Assembly: GCA_009103225.1 (NCBI GenBank)
Contig: RHPI01002615.1
Location: 252,366-288,356 of the forward strand
Length of the DNA: 35,991 bases
Source: Chlorokybus atmophyticus
Lineage: Eukaryota; Streptophyta; Chlorokybophyceae; Chlorokybales; Chlorokybaceae
Direction: 5' to 3'
In this document: in pieces, positions 24,301 through 34,483 of the stretch
Position numbering within the stretch: the first letter of the stretch is position 1
How the letters are laid out: every line of letters starts with the position of its first letter
The notes under the pieces: generated by a model
Database searches by the model: none
Told to the model about the DNA's origin: nothing
Seen by the model: only the letters and a program-made list of their open reading frames with translations
Position numbers and translations under genes: made by a program

Positions 24301-26502
24301 TCTCACCTCTTTGGCTTTGCCCTCCTGGCCACACACTACAACACACGCGACAGCTGCGCCGGCTGCACAAGGCGTGAGGTTGCCGACACGCTCACTTTGC
24401 AGTAACTTTGCTATGACTGCGAGTGGGGTTTCTTCTTGGTCATCAGCGTTGGGGTTAGAAGCAAACTGGCCCCATGCGTGGAAGGCCGGTGAGGCTTCAA
24501 GGCAGATGCGGGAGAGGAGGACCAATGCGCTCTCTGAGGGCCCTGCAGACCCACCTAACAAAGAAAAGAGAGAGGATGTGTAAGGCATTGCTGCACACTC
24601 GTGTTGTGAGCATTGTGTGATTGTGTTTTTACTTGTGGCAATGCGCGCAAGACGGCGAAGGGTCCATCCATCCCACGCAGAACCTGTGACATCAACATCG
24701 TGCGCCAACTCCAGTACAAGTAACGCCTGTCACAAGTCGTTCACGTCATGCCACAGTCTTACATACTCTTGCAGTTGTTGTGTTTGTGGCAGTAGCTCCA
24801 CCTTCTTGTGCAAGCCTTGCACGTTCATCAGCGCCAGCACTGCTTTGCAGCCCCCCGCCATCGCAAAGGCAGCCTTGTCTTCCACTGCTGCATGTGTGAG
24901 CCGATCAATGAGGCTGTCCAGCAGACCCTCGAGATCACTGTCGGCGTTCTCATCTTCATCACTCAACTGGCGCACGAGGTCCTGGCACGTACCAATGGTA
25001 TCAGCAAGGTTGGTATGTTACTGATATGTTGCAAACGAATTCGTACTGATGCAGAAGGTGTTTCAATCCGTACTTGAATTGAGAGTGAGCTTGGGGAGGG
25101 GGCTGATTGGGACTTGGCGTGTAGACATAATCGCTCCCAGCATGCTTTGGCCTGCGGAGTGTGCATCGTGTGTGTTGATATGCTTGTCACAAGTTGCCTG
25201 TGCTACACATTCAGCTAGAACACGCAGCATGTTATGATTGGCGCTGCTTACGCACCAAGCTATTTGCCCAAACATTACAAGGGTATTTGTGTGCCCGCGC
25301 GTTGTCATGATGTCACTGCACATTGTGACAGCAACCCACGCGTGCTGCATACTACGCTCTATACTTGGGCCTTGATCTGGTTCTGATTCTTAACACTGCC
25401 AGATGGGCGTGCTTTCATGGACCCTTGATACGTTTGTCTCGACTCACTCATGCGCCCACAACTGCCCTACATGCACGCACACCACAAACACCGACTCACC
25501 TCTACCCACTCCAGCAGCCTTGAGCTCTCCCCCTCATGTGCCCCTCTCTCACCCTCCTTTTCCTCCCCCTTCATAATCCTCAGCGCCTCCTCCCACAAAC
25601 CCATCCTGGCAGCCGCGAGCCCACCTCGGTAGCGCGCCTTCTCCCTGATGCCAACCATCTCACTTGATGATGCAAACGTTGTTGAAAGCGCCAGTGCCTG
25701 GCGAGCATCGGCGAGGGCGAGCTCGGGCTGGCGGAGGTGCAGGTGAGCCAGTGACCGGTTAGATAAAACCTGTTTGAAGAGGGAGTTCAGGGGAATTGTT
25801 TGACACAACTTGTGTGGCACTTGTGGTAGGAAGGGGTGGGGTTGATGAGAACTTACTTGGCATAAGGGGAGTGTTGTGTCTGTGGTGCATTGGGATGAGT
25901 GATTGTCTATTGCGAGGGTGTAGTGGTGAACAGCCTCATCGTAGCGTCCCGCTTTGAATGCAGTGTTGCCTCGCTCTTTGTGAATGGCATCATCCTTCGG
26001 CAGTTGATCAAGTTTGTTGTTGGCTAAGGTGTAGATTGCTTTCGCAGTTGTACATGTGACTTCACGGCATGCAGACCCTCCACAAACACAGCCAGGCATG
26101 CACAACGTACAGCCTTCTGTCTCATAAGCAATCATTACATCATCAACAACAACTGTTCACAGCACTGCTCACCTCATCACCATCTCCCTTGACGTGCTCT
26201 CCGTTTGCGTACTCAGCATTGTCTACATCATCAGTGCCGCGATTCGTTTGCTGGTCTGCATAAGACCATGTCTCTTATACACGGACACACGCGCACCTCT
26301 AGACGTCATCATGCAACAGCATGCTCGCACACATGCACGCAAACACACATTTGCACCTACCAGCGCATTCAGCAACTTGAGGCGCCAGCTGATCAACCTC
26401 ACAAACAATGTCACTAGACTTGACTGCACTGCTGTGCTGCTTTCGTTCACTCGCAGGTGAGAGTGTGTCTTTGTTCTCCTCCAGCAACGTGAGCACAACC
26501 AT
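21311..26502 (-). CDS. TPR - armadillo-like - CS (p23/NudC) domain protein
   Basis: Nineteen exons: 26502-26361, 26255-26181, 26038-25857, 25769-25500, 25344-25252, 25151-25074, 24981-24763, 24726-24633, 24554-24307, 24225-24106, 24034-23879, 23749-23591, 23483-23384, 23286-23102, 23019-22897, 22824-22177, 22091-21909, 21679-21524 and 21445-21311. They give about 1121 aa. TPRs lie at about 85-205 (HKERGNTAFKAGRYDEAVHH, LSNRSLAHLHLRQPELAL). Leu/Ala-rich helical, armadillo-like sequence follows (about 225-800). A disordered Lys/Ser/Pro linker leads to a CS domain (about 955-1040) with RWTQTG, VLVYITVPKS, VSVRPQRLRVAL, WWLLDNDEI and WGWHALW. An acidic tail follows. TPR and CS modules are typical of HSP90 co-chaperones (SGT1, DNAAF4, NudC). 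Human TTC12, a dynein-arm assembly factor, combines TPR and ARM repeats without CS. The exon 2/3 junction is ambiguous (exon 2 could end at 26173). The junction at 22825-22896 decides whether this is one gene or two, since an ATG at 22836 is in frame. Confidence 0.75.
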
Positions 26503-27248
26503 GTCTGAGACGCTGACTGTGAGTACGCGGCACGCACCAGCATGTCGGTCACATGCAGCAACTTACATCAATCCAGTAAGCGATCCAATAAGTTTGCAGC
26601 TCCTCACCTTCCTCACACCCTTACACCCACACCCTTACACCCTCACCTACACTCTGCAAGAGGTGACCTCAAGCTTGCTTATTCCTTACGGTCATCGGTA
26701 CTGCGCAAGCAACAGAAAAACACGGAAAAACAATAAGTCCCAGAGACTCGGTTAACTCAGACGTTACGTAAGGCCGAAGAAACACCCGGCTCGACCAATG
26801 TCGTTCATAGCATCCGGATCGGCGTCGTAAGTCACAAAGCGTTAGCGCAACGCGTCACGCACAATGGGCATGACGGCACAGCCCAAGTGACGCGCCTGGC
26901 CGTGGCGCCGCGCGATTGGCAGCGGATTGGATATGGCGTAAATGCACCAATGGCGTGCGGCAGTGCGCGGGCTGCCAGCCCCAGGTAATGCGTAACTGTG
27001 ACACGATGTCAGGGGCCGAAACGCCTGCTAACGTAACAAGGCGTATTCCGAGGTCGTCTCCAGGCAGATAGCAGCCCTAGCAATCGCCTGTGACACTGGG
27101 ATTACACTTGTTTGCGATTGAGGTACCGGCAGGCGGTTTGGGCCAAGAGTTTGGGATTAGGTTTAGCTGTTGGATTCAACCAAGGCATAGGAGCAGTGTG
27201 TTTGAAGGTGTAGGCGGCATTGTGGGTGTGAGGGTCTGTGCAGGCACA
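26503..27248. promoter_or_regulatory. Divergent upstream region of TPR-ARM-CS gene and LHCB5, with CCAAT cluster
   Basis: 746 bases between divergent starts. Four CCAAT boxes lie within 160 bases: 26795-26799 and 26947-26951 on plus, 26915-26919 and 26926-26930 on minus (ATTGG). The last overlaps a GATA core (GGATTGGATATGG). CCAAT and GATA (I-box) elements are characteristic of light-regulated LHC promoters in green plants; their use here is inferred. The cluster is 300-450 bases upstream of the LHCB5 start codon. Confidence 0.5.
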
Positions 27249-28517
27249 ATGGCCGCCATGGTGAGCGAGTTCCTGGGTGCGGCCGTGTCTGTGAAGGCCC
27301 GGGTGGCAGCTGCCCCCGCCAAGGCTGTGCAGACCCAGGCCCTGTTCGGCAAGAAGGCCCCCGCCCCGGCCAAGAAGGCCGCCAAGGCCGCCAGCAAGGC
27401 CACCAATGTGGTGACCAAGCAGGCGAGCAAGGCCACCTCCGAGGTGAGGAAGGCGGCCAGCAAGGCCACCAGCGCGGCCAAGAAGGCCGTGAAGAGCTGG
27501 GGCGGCGGCGCCAACGATCTCGGCTTGGAGCAGTGGTACGGCCCCAACCGCAAGAAGTTCCTCCCCTCCGGCCTCCTCGACGACGCCGACATCCCCAGCT
27601 ACCTCTCCGGCGAGATCCCCGGCGACTACGGCTACGACCCCCTCGGTCTCGGCCAGGACCCCGCCGCCTTCGAAAAGTACAGGGCGAACGAGCTCATCCA
27701 TGCTCGCTGGGCCATGCTCGGCGCTGCGGGTGCCTTCCTCCCTGAGGCCTTCAACTCCTTCGGCACAACCTGCGGCCCCGAGGCTGTCTGGTGGAAGGTA
27801 CAGACCTGGACTCGATGTGAATGTAGCTTGCATACAGCATTGCATAGGTCGCATTGTGCATTGCCATGCATTCATCATGTGTGTGCCGATTCCTGTTCTT
27901 GTTGCTCCACGCATGTCTGGCGCTATGCCTTGCAATGCTGGTCATGTGTGTGTTCAGCCGTTAGGTAATTGCCATTGAGAAGAACAAACTCCCGCAGTAG
28001 GTCCCCTGATTATTTTGTGCAATGCAGACTGGTGCCCAGCTCCTCGAGCCCAACTCACCCATCGTGTGGTTCGGCATCCCCATCCCCATCCCGCTTGTTA
28101 TCGCCGTTGTTGTTGAGGTCGTGCTCATGGGCGCTGTTGAGCAGTACCGCGCCAAGAACGAGTCTCCCCTCGGCTCGGTAGGTCGCAGGCAATGTGTGTC
28201 GAATCTAGTTGCCACACAATGCGATTGTCAACATGAGCTGATCTGGTTGCAATGCACAGTTCGACGACACCCTTCACCCCGGTGGCCCCTTCGACCCCTT
28301 CGGTCTTGCTGATGACCCCGAGATTGCTGCTGAGCTGAAGGTGAAGGAGATCAAGAACGGACGGTTGGCTATGGTTGCCATGCTCGGCTTCGCTGTCCAG
28401 GCACTTGTCACTAAGGAGGGCCCGTACGCCAACTGGGCCGGCCACGTCGCTGACCCCTTTGGCTACAACCTCGTCACCATCCTCGGTGCCGGCGCTGAGC
28501 GGCTGCCTTCCCTGTAA
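27249..28517 (+). CDS. LHCB5: CP26 minor chlorophyll a/b-binding antenna protein of photosystem II
   Basis: Three exons, 27249-27797, 28028-28177 and 28260-28517 (GT-AG), give 318 aa. Family landmarks match LHCB5 better than LHCII trimers or CP29: [18 protein letters not shown], helix [21 protein letters not shown] (E149, H151, R153), [15 protein letters not shown], helix C region [36 protein letters not shown], helix [18 protein letters not shown] (E263, N266, R268) and a C-terminus [11 protein letters not shown]26 binds chlorophyll and xanthophyll in the thylakoid, links LHCII trimers to the PSII core and takes part in non-photochemical quenching. Residues 1 to about 34 are transit-peptide-like. 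Residues 35-82 are an unusual Lys/Ala-rich stretch with ASKAT recurring every 11 residues. Codons are strongly GC-rich compared with neighbouring genes, as expected for a highly expressed gene. A frame extends upstream to 27090, but ATG 27249 gives the plausible transit peptide. Confidence 0.95.
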
Positions 28518-29456
28518 ATGAGTTGTAATCGATTTTATCTGGACTAGACTCCGCTTCGCCTTAGTGTATGACGTCGCCCCCTCCGCCCGCTGCTCGCCCC
28601 TAGCACGCTTCACCACCACACCTCAACAGGACCTGGATATATTGTTGGATATCTTCGTGAATGTATTAATTTGCACTGTGCACAGCCATCTTGAGGCTTA
28701 CATGTCGGCTGTCCCTCGCCTGTGTGTGCCTGGGTATGCGTGCGTCCATGCCGGTGTGGGCTCAGCAATTGTCATAATAAGTCTGTGCACCTTCTACAGA
28801 GCAAGTGGAACTCCAATGCAGTAATCGTCTAAGTGTTAGCGATCTATCCTTCCGCACATTGTGGCTCTGTCAGCTATAAGATGGTTGAGACTCAAGTAAT
28901 CAGTCACAATGATGTTTGCGCAATTGCGGTGTGGCGTGGAGATTGGATATCTCGTGGTATGCTGCCTGTGCGTACGCAGTTTACCCGTAGTATTACTAGC
29001 ACTGATATGATCGTTGTACCTAAACCTGTTATATCTTGTCACTGTGTTTCGCTGAACTAATAGTCATTTGATCAGTAACCTTGACCTGTACCAGTGTTGT
29101 CGTAGCGCGTTATGGCTAACATGACGTAGGCCAAAGCATTGTCTGCTATCCCAGCACACTGGCAGCTAGCAATGCCTTGACCCTCGCCATCCCGCTCCGG
29201 CTGCATCTACTCCATGTTCCGATAGTGGACTGTTTGTGCGCTGCAGCGGGGTTTGGGCGTGGCTCCGATAACAAGAGCGACTACCGTCGCTTGCGCCGCT
29301 CCAGGTTGGCTACCATTGCACCCCGCCTCCATGGCGGTAGTATTTGTGTCAAGCCTGTGCTGCTAGTGCACGCTAACGTGATACCTGAGTTGAGATGAAC
29401 GTTGCCAGTTCTGTTGAATTGGGCTTGTGTGGATGATATCAGCATTAGGCTATAAC

Positions 29457-29458
<2 letters not shown>

Positions 29459-29511
<53 letters not shown>
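29459..29511. repeat. Second (GA)n microsatellite
   Basis: An uninterrupted 53-base GA run, about 26 units, in the same strand orientation as the 595-base tract near 5 kb. It lies about 940 bases downstream of the LHCB5 stop. Confidence 0.97.
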
Positions 29512-29513
<2 letters not shown>

Positions 29514-31525
29514 GTGCCATTTTAATGGTGTGTGTTGTTTGTGCGGAACACGAGTGCCACATGAGTGGGCATAGAGTACATGCACAAATTACAAGCGCTG
29601 CATTATGTTGCAGTATTCCTCTCCAAGGCTCCTCCCTCCTCTGCTCTCTATACAGCAGGTGGGGGACACGCTAGGCTACTCAATTGCCATTGCAGCTCTC
29701 CCATGCGTGGCTGTTGTGGCGTCTTGCATTGCATATAGCCCCTCCTTAGCTTGAAGTTTTTTTAACAACTTTATTGTGAGAGACTCTCAATTAAAAGACT
29801 CTCAATTACAATGACACATGACTGTTAAGCTATGTACCAGCATCCATGCCTATCAATGCCACCAGCAACATACTTACATACAACCACACCATCTCAAGTC
29901 ACATACGCCGTCGCTGCTAGCAGAACGACGGCGCTGTCGCCCTTAGCCACCATTGTGTTCAATCATGGTAAGTGTAAGTTGTGTGGGAGTTTGTGCATGC
30001 GCATGCCGCTGCGCTCTGCAGGTTGTGAGTTTGCTGCCTTCAAGGTAAGCGCGCAAGTTGCCCGCTTACCCCTGCATGCTGCCTCAAGTTGAAGGTCTAG
30101 GTCTCGTTTCGTTGAAGGGGTAGTCTAAGTTTACGTTGTTGGTGTGAAAGCTCTGTCTTAGCCCTTGCTTGATTGATTGATGTTATGTTGGTTGCTGCAC
30201 TTCGTGCAACCATGTGGGAAGTTAAGTGCACTTGGTGTGTAAGGCTGACCGCTCAGGGCCGGACCTTTTTACATCAACTTAGCTAGTCAATGCAACCGAG
30301 CACTAGCATACATGTGCATACACTATCAGTCATGCGATGGTGTATGCAGTACAGCTTTGCTCAGTCTCTAAGCGGAACCGTCACAGCAGGGGATGTCCTC
30401 GTCTTTCTCTTTAGAGCAGGCTCGCTAAAGGCACACCTGTAAAGAAGGCTGCCCTCCTGTCTTCCTTCGCACACCGCTCCCAACCCAGCTCACAACCTAC
30501 CCAACATACAGCAGGGGGAAGGCCCCCGCACGTATACCGCCAAGCACCCCTCACACAGTAGTGAGCATGTAGAGTCCCACACTTGTGATTATCTGCACAC
30601 TGCCATCCATCTCCTTATATCCTCCTATCTGCTGCCCTCCCACTTAACCACATGTTGACAGCAAGGGTGCACCTTATTAGCCAGCTGGCTAAGTGCCCTC
30701 TTTACCACACGTGCTGACCTTAGTCATATGCTTCGCCACTTTACGCTATGAAGCTAACAGTCACACGCATAACTTGACTGCTCAGTGCCTGCTTGTCTCA
30801 GCAGAGCACCCTTACATGGATGGTACCAACGCGGGGTTGTCCTCACATGAGGCAACAGAGCATGTCACATCACATCATGTGACTGCGTACTGATTGGCCC
30901 TATGCTGTGCTCCTCTCTGCACTTGTATAATTCTTGCCTAAGGCCGTTGGGCTCAGAGCCAGGTTGCAAACCGCCACCTAGCATGCATTGTACTCACACT
31001 CAGATGAGAAAGACACCTACAACCTTGCTGTCAAGCTGTATTATACCAAGCAGTGTCGTGAGCACGAGTAAAGCCTTGCTTCTTGGGCGTGACAAGGTGA
31101 ACGACATGCTAGCTGAGCGCTCCTGTTCTGAGCATACGCGATGAGGTAGTGTGCGAGTGGTTGTAACATTCTGGTGCCTCATCTACCATGTGATTTATAC
31201 TACACTTGATTGCACTTGTGTGTTGATACATATGGCTCCGCTTTCGGCTTGAGCTTGCTTTTGAAGCAGCTCTTATGCGTGTTATGTGCGGGTGTTGCAT
31301 GCCATTAAGTTGGGTGCTGCTCTGCGCGTTGGTATGTTTGTGTGCACGCATGTGCGAACATGCACTTATGACATGCTGTGTTCGTGCGTGTGTTGTGTGT
31401 ATGTGCATAATGTTAAGAACCGGTCATAGACTTTATGATTTGGGGGGACCTTTTTGTTACAACATGCCATTGCAAAGTGACTAACGCATTTTTGTGTGAC
31501 ACCAGAGTGTTAAACACAGAGTGCT

Positions 31526-31574
31526 GTTCCACTCATATGCATATGTTTTATAAATCAAGGAGCATGAGTGGAAC
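31526..31574. repeat. 11-bp inverted repeat in AT-rich intergenic DNA
   Basis: Perfect arms GTTCCACTCAT (31526-31536) and ATGAGTGGAAC (31564-31574) are separated by a 27-base AT-rich loop containing ATGCATATG. Confidence 0.8.
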
Positions 31575-32275
31575 TGAAGTGCACGCCGCATGACTCTACA
31601 CAAGAATGCATGGCATATATGTCATGCAAAAATTTACATATGAAACATTGTCACATTTGCACGTACACATGGTCCTTGACAAGCGCTCACAACATTGCAT
31701 TCCAGTGTAAAGCCAATTGTTGCAATTAATGACCTAGCTTTGCGTAATAAACCCTTAAATTAGTAGAGTTATTTGCATATACAGTTGCAATATATTACTG
31801 TCGACGTGATATCAACAAATCGCGCGATGAGATACTGAATTGCATGCATTACGCTAACTATTCGGCAAGTAATATACATGGTTAGTCACCAACTCATCGT
31901 TGAAATGATAAGTAGGTAAGTGGTCATCAGTCACGGTTCTTTACACAGTTTGTATGGGCAACCACGACTGGAACGATCCAATGGCTCGTATTTTGCTTTT
32001 CAATGTCAACATTGTCGTATTGAGCAGAGCACGTGTAATTGACTTTGATGACTTTATCACATCCGCTTTTGCGCTTACACTCGGAATGTGCTTGATATTT
32101 ATTGATGATAAGTTATTAATGATCAGCCAAAGAGTTCGCAAATGTACAACACACGTATAATGATTACAACATCTGCATAGAATTTACAATGGTTGTGTAA
32201 ACAATGGTGTCACAAAGTTGATAACAGGGTGCATAAACCATCAGCTTGAACTGCACTGAGGCTGAAGTGCCGGCA

Positions 32276-32316
32276 ATTGCAAACAGCATAGATGAGTCAT
32301 CTATACTGTTTGCAAT
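32276..32316. repeat. 41-base near-perfect palindrome
   Basis: Outer arms ATTGCAAACAG (32276-32286) and CTGTTTGCAAT (32306-32316) and inner arms TAGATGA (32289-32295) and TCATCTA (32297-32303) surround a single central base. Only one position in the 20-bp stem is mismatched (C at 32287 against A at 32305). Confidence 0.9.
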
Positions 32317-32318
32317 AT

Positions 32319-32338
32319 GGGTCATCTTTAGATGACCC
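32319..32338. repeat. 20-base perfect palindrome next to the 41-base palindrome
   Basis: Arms GGGTCATCT (32319-32327) and AGATGACCC (32330-32338) with a TT centre, starting two bases after the preceding palindrome. Both contain the ATGA/TCAT core. Confidence 0.9.
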
Positions 32339-33038
32339 TGCCTGGGTTTGAAACTCCACCGCTCTAGTCTCATGCTGGCCTCATGTCCAAGCATCCCAGC
32401 AATCCCCAGCAAGATTGCGAACTGTCGATACACGTCCGTCGTCCACCCAAGTCTGCTTCTGGCTGGCCGCAAAACCGCGAACGCCGACAGTAGCCTGCCG
32501 TGACAGCAGTGCTGTACCGTCGATACAGCCCATGACACGACTTTACATGTGGATCGCAATGGATCCGCCAACACGGTTACGGCAAAACCTTCATAAAATC
32601 AAGGTTAGACGATTCCCGTCAGTCTGACGACAATGGCTGCAGCGGTCTAACTGACATGCATGCAGGATCACTGCAAGCGAAAGTTGAATGGTGACTTTGA
32701 GCTCCTACTTGATTGGGATAGATACCTTTGGATTCCAGTCTGCTGGCTGGGATCCTCGACCGGGAAGAGTATCTGCTCGATATCAGTGCCAGCTGGAGGC
32801 TAAAAACGCGAGGATTTGGAATGGATATCTGTTTGCGGGCTGACCGAGAAGAGCGGTGCAATTTAATCGTGCCATGTGGCATCATAATGGCAGCCAGCGC
32901 AAGCAAGCTTTTTGCATTGCACTCACGCATAGCACCTGGTGGCAAAGAGTGGCGGGAGCTGCGGCGGCGGTGTTGTTGGGGTGCTTGTGCGGGTGTGTGG
33001 GACCGTTTGATTTGTGAATTGAGGTGTAGAGGCGTGCT

Positions 33039-34483
33039 ATGGCTGCTGCGGTGTCCCGGGCGGCTGTGTTGCTGCGGCCTGTTGTGCAGAAGTCTAGCAC
33101 AAGGCCCAGGCTGCAAGCGAAGAATGCGCGAGGCGTTGTGATGACCGCTGCTGCTGAGAAACCTGCGCCTTCTGTTGTTGTGCCCAAGAAGAGATTGCTG
33201 CCTGCTCCCGGCGTGTTGAAGGCTGTCTGCCTCGATATTGATGGCACTCTGGCCAATAGCGACCCCCTGCACTACCAGGCTTTCCGGGAGATGCTGGTTG
33301 AGCTGAAGTGGAATGACGGACAGCCCATCAGCGAGGAGTTCTTTCTGCAGCGCATTTCGGGTGGCGAAAATGAAGAGATCTTTGAGTTCCTCTTCCCGGA
33401 CTGGGAGCCGGAGCGCCGCACTGCCCTTGCTGGTCAGTTGCCATGCCTTCGCTATGTTGCACGAGCAAGTTGATGCATGTATTGCTCAGTTTGCATACTG
33501 GCTACTTGATCATACTGGCTGCTTGGCATGCGATGTGCTATGCACCTTGCGATCGCAATGCAGTTGGACACCTGGTTTGGATTGTTTCTTGGCATACTGC
33601 TGAGGTTAGCGCAATTGCACCGCCACAGCATGCAATGCAATGCATGGCCCAGGCCTAGCGCCTGCTCAGATTGTACTGGCTGCTTTACATTGGCATGCAT
33701 CGAGCTATGCATCTTGCCTCTGCATTTCAGCTGGCGGTTGGCACATTTCTGTGGCATATTGCTGAATTGAGCAGCTGAACAGTTACAGCGACGCTCACGC
33801 ATGTACTTGTTACAATGTGTGCACAGTCACCAAGGAGGGGAAGTTCAGGGAGGTAGCGCGTAGGGAGCTAAAGCCCACTGTTGGTCTCCACCGGTTTGCT
33901 GAATGGATTGAAAAGAAGGGTCTGCGGCGCGCTGCTGTCTCCAATGCGCCACGACCAAATGCAGAGCTCATGCTGGACATCATTGGTCTCAAGGACTTCT
34001 TTGAGCTGAGTAAGTATTACACAACACCAGCGTGTGGTGCAAGGAGTTGACAGCACGTGATATTGCGAGCAACAATAGAGCATCTGGCCGAAGTTGCAAG
34101 CTTGCAGCTGACTTACTTGGTTGGAAATGTGCAGTCATCATTGGAGAAGAATGTGAGCGCGCAAAGCCATTCCCTGACCCATACTTGAAGGCCCTGAAGG
34201 AATTCGGCGTGTCACCTTCAGAAGCATTTGCTGTTGAGGTGATAATTGCTGCTACCATGTATTGAGTTGAATACACAAGCTGTTGGCTAGTTGAACCGTT
34301 CTGATTATGCCCGGGACACCATTGCAGGATTCTTTGGCTGGTCTTGGTGCTGCCGTTGCTGCCAAGTTGCCTGTGATAGGCATTGCGACCGTGCAGAAGC
34401 CGGAGAAGCTGTCGGCTGTTGGAGCCACGTTTACCATCACTGATTTCAACGACCCTGCCTTGTGGGAGCAGTTGGAGGACTGA
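33039..34483 (+). CDS. HAD-superfamily sugar-phosphatase, SGPP-like, plastid-targeted
   Basis: Four exons, 33039-33432, 33827-34009, 34135-34238 and 34328-34483 (GT-AG), give 278 aa. All HAD motifs are intact: motif I CLDIDGTLANSD with nucleophile D66 and D68, motif II RRAAVSNAP (S170), motif III lysine K203 in RAKPFPDPYLKAL, and motif IV AVEDSLAG (E227, D228). Around motif I, DPLHYQAFREML and the helical EEFFLQRISGGENEEI cap match Arabidopsis AtSgpp (At2g38740), a broad-range phosphatase acting on sugar phosphates and related small phosphate esters. The first roughly 40 residues are Arg/Ser/Ala-rich without acidic residues until E40, typical of a chloroplast transit peptide. AtSgpp has no such long leader, so plastid location is inferred. 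Intron 1 (394 nt) contains a decayed internal duplication. A TGTAA at 34662-34666 may be the poly(A) signal. Confidence 0.9.

Larger units (their letters stand above)
28518..33038. other. Long intergenic region with simple repeat and hairpins
   Basis: About 4.5 kb between LHCB5 and the sugar-phosphatase gene. A TGTAA (28524-28528) lies just after the LHCB5 stop. Other contents are a (GA)n tract, pyrimidine-rich sequence near 30420-30640, and an AT-rich segment from about 31500 to 32160 with three strong inverted repeats in and after it (annotated separately). A 136-codon minus-strand frame (32164-32574) has a protein-like composition but no recognised family. No other convincing coding sequence is seen. 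Confidence 0.5.

Noticed and set aside
27102-27935. 277-codon minus-strand frame across LHCB5
   Set aside because: Gly/Leu/Ala-rich antisense shadow of the GC-biased CP26 exon. The sense strand has all LHC landmarks.
32619-33272. 217-codon minus-strand frame opposite the sugar-phosphatase start
   Set aside because: Arg/Ser/His-rich antisense shadow overlapping the HAD motif I exon on plus.
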